From contig WOAB01000719.1 of the NCBI GenBank assembly GCA_027886185.1, positions 558,001 to 622,000 of the forward strand: a DNA stretch of 64,000 nt, in the 5' to 3' direction. Shown here piece by piece: positions 33,904 through 44,558 of the stretch. The stretch's first letter is position 1. Each line of letters starts with the position of its first letter. This stretch comes from Rheum nobile. Lineage: Eukaryota > Streptophyta > Magnoliopsida > Caryophyllales > Polygonaceae. The notes below the pieces were generated by a model. That model was not told the origin of the DNA. It saw only the letters and a list, made by a program, of their open reading frames with translations, and did not search any database. Position numbers and translations under genes: made by a program.

Positions 33904-34647
33904 GTGCGCCCCTATTTCCCTCCGCTCGGATCTGAAAAGCCTCCCGCACCTTTCCCTGAAGCTCTGGCGGACACAAGGAGGCCATCTAATGATAAGGAGT
34001 TGTTCGAAACGTTTAGCAACTACAAGGTAAATATTCTGTTACTTAAGTTGATTAATAGTATTCCTCGCTATGCTAAATTTTTGAAAGAGCTCTGCACGCT
34101 TAAGAGGAAGAGGGCTGTGAAGGAGAAGAAGAAGGTGGTAGTCAGTGAGAATGTATCCGCTATGCTGCAAAAGCGGATACCTAAGAAGGCAAGCGATCCA
34201 GGGATGTTCACCATTCCCTGTAAGATTGGGGGTACCTTGTTCGACAAGGATTTACTTGATTTGGGTGCCTCCATCAATGTGCTGCCTCTCTCACAATACG
34301 ATTCCTTGGAGTTGGGCCCATTAGAGAAGACGGGGATTGTCATCCAACTGGCGGATAATTCCTACGTCTACCCCAAGGGAGTGGTGCAGGACGTGCTAGT
34401 CGAGGTAGGCAAGTTGGTGTTCCCTGCAGACTTCTTTATGATGGACACGGGGCAGGACAAGGATGCAGCGCCAGTGATGCTAGGGAGGCCGTTTATGAAT
34501 ACGGCAGGAACAAAGATCGATGTGAGCAGCGGTTCGCTCACAATGGAATTCGACGGGGAGAGGGTCGGATTTAACATAGACGATTCCAAGAGACACCCTC
34601 CAGATGGGAACCCCAAGTGCTCAATGGAGGTGAGCGAACCAAGTTGA
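33904..34647 (+). CDS. A2 aspartic protease domain
   Basis: A 247-codon intact frame with IPCKIGGTLF, the active-site segment LLDLGASINVLPL, IQLADNS and MLGRPFMNTAGTKID, like A1. A Lys-rich stretch (LKRKRAVKEKKKVV) precedes the protease. It ends with TGA and nothing codes downstream. It is out of phase with the preceding gag, so translation would need a shift, or decay has separated them. Confidence 0.85.
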   Translation: MRPYFPPLGSEKPPAPFPEALADTRRPSNDKELFETFSNYKVNILLLKLINSIPRYAKFLKELCTLKRKRAVKEKKKVVVSENVSAMLQKRIPKKASDPGMFTIPCKIGGTLFDKDLLDLGASINVLPLSQYDSLELGPLEKTGIVIQLADNSYVYPKGVVQDVLVEVGKLVFPADFFMMDTGQDKDAAPVMLGRPFMNTAGTKIDVSSGSLTMEFDGERVGFNIDDSKRHPPDGNPKCSMEVSEPS

Positions 34648-35858
34648 GGAGGTCGAGTAGTATGTCGAGCCATGACAATAACTAAGGCGCTGTCCGGGAG
34701 GCAACCCGAGGTATGTACCTTTTTTTCTTGTCTTTTCATTCCTTGTTTTTGCATTTGTTTTAGTGTGTTTTGCTTTTGTTTTTGTTTTTGTTTTTGCTTT
34801 GAACTAACCTGCAGGGAGGAGGCCCGAACCATAAAGAAGACGGTGTTTACCACACCAATGTAAGTCCTCCTATTGCCCTGCACCAAAAAAAAACAAAAAA
34901 AAAATTCTACCGAAGGCCAACTGTCCAAGTTACCCATGGCGAAGGTGTGCATCATGTTGCCACGGAAGAGACATTAGCCCCACACTTTATTTAGCAACGA
35001 TGATGGCCCTACAATTGACAGCTGAGGAGGAGGAACACTAGATCCCACACCACGATTACATCTGGGCTCCACCATGTGTTCGTAGAAGGCCGTGCAACCC
35101 CGACATCCTTGCTAGACCACTACTCACCATAGTGGTTCCTTTTGGTTGCACGGTAGGAGTTTCATTCTTTTTTGTCTTTCATTACATTGAGGACAATGCA
35201 ATGTTTAAGCATGGGGGGGGGGGGATTTTATACTTTTTATGTCGTTGAGGAGAAAAATAGAAAGAGAAAAAGTCAAATATTGAAAAAAGGCAAAAAAATA
35301 GAAATCCTGGGATAAGTCGAAAACCCAAAAGGGCTGCTTAGGTAATAAGCAGGTGGCTTGGACCAGCACTAGGCTGGGGTAATAATTGGTCAAGAGTGAT
35401 GTGAGTTATATGTGAGCCCATCTATTGAAAAATGAAATGAGTGGCTTGGTGAAAACCTCAAAGGGCGCCTTGGCAAAATGAGTGAAAAGAAGAAGAGTGA
35501 TTTTTAGGAATCATCATTTTACCTGGAGAGATGACATAAGAAGAGGTGATATAAGGAGGATTCGGGTAGGTCACTCTGGAGTTATAAGAAGATAGATGGA
35601 GATTAGGATTAGATTTTTATTCACTCTATGGTGTTCGGGATAAGCTTGGGGGAAGTACTCTGCTTTCCTTTAAGCTTGGTTGTGTGTTGTGAGTTTGGTG
35701 TTGTGTTGTGTTGTGTTATGCATATTGTGTTGGTACCTTGGGATTTCATGTTAGGTGCAATTCTTAGTGGAGATGATTTTTTTGTGCTTCTTGAGACCTT
35801 GGGGATTTGATTAGAGGAGTAGGTTTATTTTAGCTTACTCGAGGACGAGCAAGGTTTA
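34648..35858 (+). other. A2 3' noncoding region
   Basis: Collinear with the A1 noncoding region: CTGTCCGGGAGGCAACCCG after the protease, T-rich then A-rich stretches, an internal purine tract (12 G at 35213-35224), and two short hairpin positions reading CCCAAAAGGG (35323-35332) and CCTCAAAGGG (35456-35465), where A1 has CCCGAAAGGG. No gene seen. Confidence 0.7.
35207..35225 (+). other. A2 internal polypurine tract-like site
   Basis: AAGCATG followed by a run of 12 G, at the same place as the A1 site at 14380. The G run is probably expanded by slippage. Confidence 0.5.
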
Positions 35859-35872
35859 AGCATGGGGGAGTT
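35859..35872 (+). other. A2 polypurine tract
   Basis: AGCATGGGGGAGTT immediately before the 3' LTR start TGATCAGC, after CTCGAGGACGAGCAAGG. Confidence 0.85.
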
Positions 35873-36205
35873 TGATCAGCTCTACTTTATAGTGCTTATC
35901 TAGGAGTTGTTACCGGTGTTTAGGGTGCCATTTGTAGGGATTTAGAGCACAACTGTGGAGTAGGGAGTTGGAGAGAAGAAGTATGGATATGGTGGTTTGG
36001 AGGAGCTAATTGAAGACATCCAGAAGACGAGGAGTAAACCACTGGAGGAGACCAAGGAAATAGAAGGAAGAATCCACACGAAGGAGGAGAAGGCTTCTGC
36101 CGCGAGCTACCGCGACCAAGAACGAAGACACGAAGAGGCCGCGGCGAAAGGCGAAGCGTTGAGCGAAGAGTGCCATTTCCACGGGCGTGGATTTCTGGCC
36201 ACGAC
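35873..36205 (+). repeat. A2 3' LTR, left part
   Basis: The first 333 bp of the 3' LTR, ending GGCCACGAC where C3 inserted. The intact 5' LTR reads GGCCGCAACCGCGG at this place. Confidence 0.9.
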
Positions 36206-37046
36206 TGATAGACCCTTGATCGTTTTGGGAGCGGTGCAAGGTTTGATCCACAATTCGGAGGCAACGACAACCGGAGGAGGTGAAAAAGTAGGCCGGCGTT
36301 CTTCTAAGGGGTGATGGCTTCTGCGGCGGTTCTTGGGGCAAATGTGGGCACAACTGAAGTGGAAGAGAGTGGTGGTGGTGGTCGGAAGGAGGCGTGGTGG
36401 TGGTGGTGGATATTGGCTGCCCTAGGTGGATATGACGCACCACCAAGAGAGAACTGTGGGGCTCAACCAAGGATATGACTCACCAAGGTTGAAGAGGGAT
36501 AGATAAGGGTTCAGTATGACTCATGAACCAAGGGTGAACTTCTGGATCAAATGCTCTCAAAGGAGTGGATTGGATTGATCAAAAGTTGAGTTTTACATCA
36601 AGGATTACAAGGCTTTATATAGCCAAAACCGAAAGCAAAAGCAAGGCAATTAAAGCCAACTCTCCACGTCCCAAGAGGGATATCAAGGGTTGGAATGCAT
36701 GTACTAGATGCATTGGAAAAGACTAAGATTAAATGCAAAAATGAAAGCAAGTGTTTAAGACAACTAGGTGAATGCACCAAATGCATAACTCTTCAAATTT
36801 CCACACGGCTTCACATGGCTGAAATTGCTTCTTCATGGGCTTGGTTTGGGCTGGATTCCTTCGGCCTTCAAGATGACAAAAGGGCCTTTGTCATGCTCGG
36901 CCCCAAGTCATGTGGAGAGGAGGCCCACGTCGAGAAGTTGTTGTAGTTCTTTGGCCTTAGACCGAGTGATGCGTTTTGGTGCCGGATCTTGAGTTAGCAT
37001 TGGCTTGGCTTCCATGCTTGGTTCAAGATGTGAGTGATTCACATCA
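36206..37046 (-). repeat. C3 3' LTR
   Basis: Plus-strand ends are TGATAGACCC and GATTCACATCA; CTTTATATAG at 36613-36622 is the promoter box copy. The element-proximal part (37046 to about 36835) continues the pol frame with DVNHSHLEPSM, KRITRSKAKELQQLL and then a TGA that the other LTR reads as Arg. Confidence 0.92.
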
Positions 37047-37060
37047 TCCTCCCCCTCTTA
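37047..37060 (-). other. C3 polypurine tract
   Basis: On the minus strand TAAGAGGGGGAGGA lies directly before the 3' LTR; its first three bases are the TAA stop of pol. Confidence 0.85.
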
Positions 37061-39526
37061 GAGAGGATTCGACCACGAATCTTCAGCTAGGGTGTCCTCC
37101 TCATCTTGCGCCAAGTAGGGCTTCAAATCCGACACATTGAAGGTGTCATGTACTCCATAGGTGGGCGGCAATTCTATCTTGTATGCATTGTTGTTAATCC
37201 GCTCGAGCACTTGGAATGGTCCTTCCGCCCTAGGCTTCAACTTGGAGTTTCGTTGTAGGGGAAACCTTTCCTTGCGGAGGTACACCCACACCAAGTCACC
37301 GGGCTCGAAAATCAACTCCTTGCGGCCTTTGTTTGCTTGCTTCTCATATTGGGCCGTGCGCTTCTCCAGCTGCCTCCGAGTTTCTTCATGCATCCTTTTG
37401 ACATACTCCGCTAGTTCCTGGCCTTCTTTGCTAAGAGAAGCAACAATGGGGTGAGCAACAAGATCTAAGGGAGTAGTAGGGTTCTTACCATAGGCCACTT
37501 CAAAAGGAGACTTCTTGGTGGCGGAATGTGTGGAGCGGTTGTAGGCAAACTCTATGAAAGGGAGGCACTCTTCCCACCTGCGGAGGTTAGTCTTAAGCAC
37601 AACACGAAGTAAGGTGCCAAGCGTCCTATTAACCACTTCCGTTTGCCCATCAGTTTGGGGATGGCAAGTGGTTGAGTAGAGAAGCTTGGTACCCAACTTG
37701 GCCCACAAGGTTTTCCAAAAGTGACTAAGGAACTTGAAGTCCCTATCCGACACTATGGACTTTGGAATTCCATGCAAGCGAACCACAAAGTCAAAGAAGA
37801 GATTAGCCACATTAGTTGCATCATCGGTTTTGTGACACGCAATGAAGTGTGCCATTTTGCTGAACCGATCCACAACTACAAATATAGAATCCTTTCCCCT
37901 TTTGGTCCTAGGAAGACCCAAAACAAAGTCCATGGATAGGTCTTCCCAAGGTTGTTGGGGAATGGGCAAAGGCATGTACAAACCATGAGGGTTCAACTTG
38001 GACTTAGCTTGAACACAAGTGGCACACGAAGCACACAAACGTTCGACGTCCCTAAGCATATGCGGCCAGAAGAAATGTTCCCTCAAGGCATGCAACGTCT
38101 TAGCAACGCCGAAGTGACCCATGAGGCCACCTCCATGTGCTTCTTGCACAAGCAATTTCCTAGTTGAACCACTAGGTATGCACAATCTATCTTTCCTCAT
38201 AAGGTATCCCTCGTGCAAATAATATTGATCTTTGCTTCCCAAAGAACTACATGCCTCAAATATGTCTTTGAAATCCTCGTCCAAGACATATAGTTCCTTA
38301 ATGAAAGCAAAGCCCAACATTCTAGCATCCAAAGAAGTGATGAGGGCATACCTTCGAGACAAAGCGTCTGCCACAACATTGTCCTTTCCCTTCTTGTGTT
38401 TAATCACATAAGGGAAAGACTCAATGAATTCAACCCATTTGGCGTGGCGCTTCATCAACTTATGTTGACCCTTGAGGTATTTCAAAGCCTCATGGTCAGA
38501 ATGAATCACAAATTCCTTAGGGAGGAGGTAGTGTTGCCATACCTCGAGGCATCTTACCAAAGCGAGAAGCTCTTTGTCATAGGTGGGATACTTGAGCTCA
38601 GCCTCATTCAACTTCTCACTAAAGTAGGCAATGGGCCTTCCTCCTTGCATGAGCACGCCTCCCAGTCCCACTCCTGAAGCGTCACATTCAATCTCAAAGG
38701 TGCTTGAGAAGTCCGGCAAGGCTAGGAGAGGGGCTTGTGTGAGCTTGGCTTTAAGGGTGTTGAACGTCTCCTCTTGCTTGGGCCCCCATTGGAAATGGAC
38801 ATTCTTCTTTGTCAAATCAGTGAGAGGTGAAGCAAGGGAGCTGAATTCTCTCACAAACCGGCGATAGAATCTGGCGAGGCCCAAGAAGCTCCTTACTTGG
38901 GTCATGCTCATGGGCACCGGCCACTCTTGTATGGCCTTGATCTTCTCTTGGTCCACCTTGAGTCCTTCCTTGCTCACTACAAACCCAAGAAAAACCACAT
39001 GATCCGAACAAAAGTGACATTTCTTGAAGTTTGCATAAAGCTTTTCTTTCCTAAGGACCTCAAGTACCAATCTCAAGTGTTTAGCATGATCTTGCAAGTT
39101 ATGGCTATAAACAAGGATATCATCAAAATATACAACCACAAACTTGCCTAAGAAAGCCCTAAGTACATGGTTCATTAGCCTCATAAAAGTGCTAGGCGCA
39201 TTTGTTAACCCAAATGGCATGACTAACCATTCATATAAACCATATTTGGTTTTGAAGGCAGTTTTCCATTCATCACCTTCTTTCATTCTTATTTGGTGAT
39301 AGCCACTTTTCAAGTCTATCTTGGAGAATATACTAGCACCATAGAGCTCATCCAACATATCATCAAGTCTAGGTATAGGATGCCTATACTTGATAGTGAT
39401 GTCGTTTATAGCCCTACAATCCACACACATTCTCCAAGATCCGTCTTTCTTAGGAACTAAGATGACGGGAACCGAGCAAGGACTCAAACTTTCACGCACA
39501 TAGCCTTTGTTTAGAAGCTCAACAAC
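37058..39526 (-). pseudogene. C3 reverse transcriptase, RNase H and integrase
   Basis: The frame after the TAG at 39527-39529 is open for 813 codons from Met 39499. Residues counted from 39499: RT motifs IDLKSGYHQ (61-69), MPFGLTNAPSTF (94-105) and the active site YFDD (124-127). RNase H follows (ECDASGVGLGG, YPTYDKELLAL, VIHSDHEALKYL). Integrase has a zinc module (HFGVAKTLHALREHFF, then CASCATC), the DDE set (MDFVLGLP, SDRDFKF, DGQTEVVNR) and a GPF-type end (EGPFQVLERI, YKIELPPTYGVHDTFN). The TAA at 37058 stands where relatives have Gln (NPFQEGED-like); after it the frame continues into the LTR. All key catalytic residues are present. Confidence 0.92.
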
Positions 39527-41905
39527 CTATTTTTGTAGTTCTTGTGTTTCCATGGGGTTGGCTCTATAGGCTGCCTTGTTGGGGATGGAAGCTCCAGGCA
39601 CAAAATCTATTTGATGCTCTATTCCTCTAATCGGTGGGAGTCCAGCCGGCACCTCATCTTGGAAAAGGTCTTCGAACTCCTGCAAAAGCAAAGCAATAGG
39701 TGAGGGCAAAGCATCTAGATCTTGAGTTGAGAAAAGCACATCTTTATAAATAAGCAAAAGGCAAACTTGACTTCCTTGGATTGCCTTCCGAACTTCTCTT
39801 GGCTTGGCAAGGAGCATCTGCTTTCTTTGCTCATTGGCTATGTGGTCAGCCATGATCTCATGTGGAGCTAAGGGATGCAACGTGATCCGCTTTCCATTGA
39901 GGTGAAAAGAGTACTCATTAGACACCCCTTGGTGAATGACCCCATGGTCATATTGCCAAGGTCGTCCCAAAAGTATGTGGCAAGTTGTCATAGGAAGAAC
40001 ATCACAAATAACCTCATCCTTATATCCTCCTATGGAGAACTTAATCTTAGCTTGTTCAGAAACCTTAAGAGGTGTGTTAGAATTAAGCCAACAAAGAGTG
40101 TAAGGTTGCTTATGAGGAGTAGTGTTAAGGGAAAACCTTTTGACCACCTCTTGGTCTATGAGATTGCAACATGAGCCTCCATCAATAATCAAATTACAGA
40201 TTTTACCTTGAATGAGGCACCGTGAATGGAAGATTGTTTCCCTTTGATTTGGAGGTGTAGGAGCTTCATTGGTCATGAGAGTTCTTTTCACCACAAAGCA
40301 CTCTCCTTGGAATCCAGCTTGTACATGGAGCTCCTCTTCCTCATTCTCTTCCTTGGTGGGCTCTTCCTCTTGCTCCTCATCCGAATAGTAGTCCCCCACC
40401 GTGGAGAGCAACACTTGGCGCCGAGAAGGGCATGCATTGGCCATGTGCCCACGGCCCAAGCACTTGAAGCACTTGATATCACTAGAGTGGCGCTCGCCAT
40501 CTCTTCTTTGTCCTTGGGGAGGCCTAGAGGAGTCATGTCTTGGCTGCACCGGGATGGCATCCGTCCTTGGCTCATGGTGCCGGGGAGGGTAGCTTGGTGA
40601 GCCGGAGCTTGAGTTATTCCAGGGCCTTGAAGATGGCGTATTGGAGCCTTGATTGCCCCATGGCCGTGAGCTCGTAGGATGGCTCTTCTTGGTGGGTAAG
40701 CTCCTATACACATGGTTGGTGTAGTGAAGCACCTCTTCCACCATAGTTCCCCTAGCAAAATGCTGCATAGACACAATAGATTTGAGATCAGAATTCAAGT
40801 TTTCAACAAACTTAGAAATAATATACTCATCCGGAAACTTGATTTCTGATCTGAACAATAGGGTTCTCAAATCCTTGTAATACTCATCGGGGGTACGAGC
40901 TCCTTGCTTGAGTTGCTCAAGCCTCTCATGGATCCTAGCCGAAAAGTTGGCGGGCACAAATCTGAACTTGAGGGCGTCCTTGAGCTCGTTCCACGTGTCA
41001 ATGGGAGGATAATCATTTTGTGCTCTTTTGGCCTTATTTTCAATCCACCATTGATCCGCAAACCCTTCGAACTTGATACTAGCCACAGCCACACGTTGGG
41101 CTTCGGTGTAGTTGAGAAAGTCAAAGATTTGCTCCGTCTTACTTAGCCAAGTTAGGCACTCTTCGGGGTCAGTCGTGCTCCCAAACTTCTCTATTTCAAG
41201 CTTGGTGTTAGGGAGCCTCACGCGTTCTTGCTCATAGCCATAAGCACCTTGGGGTTGAAACCCTTGTAGATAGGGCTCTTGTTGGTGCCCACGCCCTCAG
41301 CCTTGTTCTCTTGCATTCCTATTGCCAAATCCTTGCCTTTGGCCGTTGACGATCCGCATGGGCTGGGTCAAGGGAGCCACAAACCCCGCATTGGCCCCTA
41401 GGTGTCCTTGAACCTCTTGCACCTCCTCATTGAAAAGCCTTGCGTCTTGCCCTGAAATGTTAGGGACCACAGGCGGCATGGTAGTATATTGTGTAACAAT
41501 AGGAGGAGTATAGGTGGAACTCATACCTAGATGGGCACTAGAGAGAGAGAGTGTCGGGGCGGTCGACGGGTTGATGCCTTGAAGATTAGGGAAGGTCATG
41601 TCCCTAGGCATGGCGTGAGAGGAGTTACCTTCCAAGAGAGAGGGTTGGAAGGCCCCACACAACCGTGTCACGTCCACCATCTTGCTATCGGTGGCATCCA
41701 TTCGCGCTTCTAGTCTTCTTAGGTTGGCTTGGTTGTCTTGTTGAGAACTTGTTATTTGAGCACTAAGTTGTGCTATGGCCTCTCGTTGAGAACTTGCTAG
41801 TTGAGCACCAAGTTGTGCCATGGCCTCCATGACGGAGTCATTGGCATGGGCACCTTCTTGGTTCACCGAAGGCGAATGGGAGGAACTCCGATTGTCATCC
41901 ACCAT
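39527..41905 (-). pseudogene. C3 gag and protease
   Basis: In the same frame as pol. Met 41905 opens a Gln/Ser-rich N-terminus with coiled-coil-like repeats (AQLGAQLASSQREAIAQL). A TGA at 41297-41299 stands within a Gly/Arg stretch, probably a changed Arg codon. The Gag core follows (FADQWWIENKAKRAQND, WNELKDALKFRFVP, DEYYKDLRTLLF), then the CCHC knuckle CFKCLGRGHMANAC. The protease has IIDGGSCCNLIDQEVV and ILLGRPWQYDHGVIHQG. The linker leads to IRGIEHQIDFVPGASIP, the start of RT. The TAG at 39527 replaces a Gln codon. Confidence 0.9.
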
Positions 41906-42640
41906 AATCGTGAGCTACAAACCAAGGCAACACAAACAAGACGACTAGGAATCCCACAAGTGGACTCGGCACACGTTAGGGGTCCAAACTGAATTTTCCA
42001 AGTACAAGGCAAGCAAGAAAAACAAGTTCAATTAGGGTTACGAGCTAGCCAAGGACAAGGAAAGGTTCAAAGAAGTACAATACTCAAATGTTCAATAAGT
42101 TGCAACAAGTGAAGTGCGGAGAAGGTACTAAGATGCAAACACGATTACACTTCACTATCTTTTGAAAGAATTTGCTCTTGGTCAACTCGTTTTTTTCTTA
42201 TGGCCTCTCCTTTTTAGACCGGGTTTTTCTCGAGTGTTCTTCCAAGAGCGGCTCAATTTTTCTAAGGTCTCTCCTTTTTAGACCGGGTTTTTCTGAGCCA
42301 ATACAATTTAAATCCGAACCACAATCTTACAACAATTTCTTATTTGTGCAATTGTCTTTTCAACTTACAACCGAAACTTTATTTTCCCTTAACCCCGAAT
42401 GCCTTCACTTGATTTATGCAACAAATGAACAAGCAAGTAATGCACGAAGTAATCAAGAAAGAAGTTGAAATGAAGGGTCAAGGTTCGGCTGAATCAAGAC
42501 AAGAAAATTTAGAACTCAAAGAGGCAAGCAAAGCAATCGGACAACAACCAAATAAATTCCGGTTTTAGGACCAAATGAACTTGTCATTCAAAACTCAATC
42601 TTGGACTAAAGAAAAATCAGTTTAGATGACCAAACCTTAC
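41906..42640 (-). other. C3 leader
   Basis: About 735 bp between primer site and gag start without a gene. It has a duplicated phrase, GTCTCTCCTTTTTAGACCGG, at about 42210 and 42270 (minor differences), so a tandem repeat of about 60-70 bp is present. Confidence 0.6.
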
Positions 42641-42643
42641 GTG

Positions 42644-42655
42644 GCTCTGATACAA
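42644..42655 (-). other. C3 primer-binding site (initiator-Met type)
   Basis: On the minus strand TTGTATCAGAGC follows the 5' LTR after two bases; it differs by one base from TGGTATCAGAGC. Confidence 0.85.
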
Positions 42656-42657
42656 CT

Positions 42658-43498
42658 TGATAGACCCTTGATCGTTTTGGGAGCGGTGCAAGGTTTGATC
42701 CACAATTCGGAGGCAACGACAACCGAAGGAGGTGAAGAAGTGGACCGGCGTTCTTCTAAGGGGTGATGGCTTCTGCGGCGGTTCTTGGGGCAAATGTGGG
42801 CACAACTGAAGTGGAAGAGAGTGGTGGTGGTGGTCGGAAGGAGGCGTGGTGGTGGTGGTGGATATTGGCTGCCCTAGGTGGATATGACGCACCACCAAGA
42901 GAGAACCGTGGGGCTCAACCAAGGATATGACTCACCAAGGTTGAAGAGGGATAGATAAGGGTTCAATATGACTCATGAACCAAGGGTGAACTTCTGGATC
43001 AAATGCTCTCAAAGGAGTGGATTGGATTGATCAAAAGTTGAGTTTTACATCAAGGATTACAAGGCTTTATATAGCCAAAACCGAAAGCAAAAGCAAGGCA
43101 ATTAAAGCCAACTCTCCACGTCCCAAGAGGGATATCAAGGGTTGGAATGCATGTACTAGATGCATTGGAAAAGACTAAGATTAAATGCAAAAATGAAAGC
43201 AAGTGTTTAAGACAACTAGGTGAATGCACCAAATGCATAACTCTTCAAATTTCCACACGGCTTCACATGGCTAAAATTGCTTCTTCATGGGCTTGGTTTG
43301 GGCTGGATTCCTTCGGCCTTCAAGATGACAAAAGGGCCTTTGTCATGCTCGGCCCCAAGTCGTGTGGAGAGGAGGCCCACGTCGAGAAGTTGTTGTAGTT
43401 CTTTGGCCTTAGACCGAGTGATGCGTTTTGGTGCCGGATCTTGAGTTAGCATTGGCTTGGCTTCCATGCTTGGTTCAAGATGTGAGGGATTCACATCA
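42658..43498 (-). repeat. C3 5' LTR
   Basis: 841 bp, same ends as the 3' LTR. The pol-tail sequence is present here too, but in this copy it lies upstream of the gene and is not translated. Confidence 0.92.
43065..43074 (-). promoter_or_regulatory. C3 promoter TATA box
   Basis: On the minus strand CTATATAAAG, a near-consensus plant TATA box, about 425 bp into the 5' LTR. The 3' LTR keeps the same sequence at 36613-36622. Confidence 0.65.
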
Positions 43499-43503
43499 GC
43501 GAT

Positions 43504-44558
43504 CGCGGAAAATTCCAGACCTGTGCAAAAGCCGAGAGCAAAGACTTAATTTCCGCGACCGCGGATTTCTGGCCGCGGCCGCGAAATCACATGGAGCAGA
43601 GTCCGCGAAGATTTTCCGAGTTTTGTTATTTTTTCCTTTTTCCGAGTTTTATTTTATTTTATTATTTCGAACCTTATACTTTATTTCCTTTTAGATCGCG
43701 TTTGTGATCTTTTCCCTTTAGTTTGAGGGTTAGGTTATTTAACCTAGTTTCCGTTTCATTGTTCATCATCATATTATTCATCATCGTTATTTCCATTCAA
43801 TAGTTTCCCCTTTGAAGTATTTTGTTTCCAAGAACTATGAGGAGCTAAGCACCCTTTTTCTTAGTCTGACAATTGAAGCTTTTCGTATGATTTGATTGTG
43901 AGGTTACCGCTCTATTCCCTATTCCTTTGGATTATATCTTTTCTCTTGAGCTTATTCCTATTGATTTTTTATTGATTTGACTAGCTTGATCACCTAGTTG
44001 ATATTAGTAATTATCTATTGCTAGGGTTTGGATATTTCGAGTTGAGATTCCTTATCTATTGTAGCATCCATGATATTCTAGCACTAGTTGGACTAGAGTA
44101 TTATGAAAGAGAATTGATTATGTGCTAAATGCTGTGAAACATCGGTGTTGTATGTATCCTGGTTTGATCCTATGCTCTATGCTGCTATTGTTCTAAATCT
44201 TGATAGTTTCTCATACGTTCAATAGTAAGGGCTGCTAGGACTAGTTGGACTAGTGACTATTTAAGAATAGGGACAGGAATAATCAAGGGAAAGGAATAGA
44301 GATAACCTAGGACCGATCATTCATATGAAAAGTGGATATTTGTTTGGCTAAGTGTTTCCCTTTCATTGAATACAAACTCTTTGCTTTGTTTGCTTGATTG
44401 ATTTTCTACAACCAAAACCCCCCTTGTTACCATTGCATGCGAATTAACATAAAGAAAACAACTCCTCCCTGTGGGATCGACCCTGCTTACCTAGACTACT
44501 AGTTTAGGTTTGTTAGGATTTATTTTGACCAGGTAACACGACTAAAACCTACATGTCA
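43504..44558 (+). repeat. A2 3' LTR, right part
   Basis: Resumes CGCGGAAAATTCCAGACC, matching the 5' LTR from about 30984, and ends ACCTACATGTCA. It includes the GC motifs near 43556-43585. Confidence 0.9.

Larger units (their letters stand above)
36206..43498 (-). mobile_element. C3: young CRM-like element, nearly complete
   Basis: A 7293-bp minus-strand element with two 841-bp LTRs (42658-43498 and 36206-37046) that differ at 9 positions by eye (about 1.1%). It has a primer site, polypurine tract and a single gag-pol frame. Flanks ACGAC (36201-36205) and GCGAT (43499-43503) differ by two transitions; both could come from GCGAC by cytosine deamination, and GCGAC fits the uninterrupted LTR context. 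All expected domains are present with intact catalytic motifs, interrupted by three stop codons. It is the youngest well-dated insertion in the stack. Confidence 0.92.
30650..44558 (+). mobile_element. A2: gag-pro-only Athila-like element with C3 nested in its 3' LTR
   Basis: The 5' LTR is 30650-32035, interior 32036-35872, and 3' LTR 35873-36205 plus 43504-44558. Flanks GCTCG (30645-30649) and GCCCG (44559-44563) are a target duplication with one transition. It has the same gene content and noncoding 3' region as A1 but diverged sequence, so the two are separate members of one family. No polymerase or integrase frame exists in the interior. The uninterrupted 3' LTR would be 1388 bp, against 1386 bp for the 5' copy. 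Confidence 0.9.
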
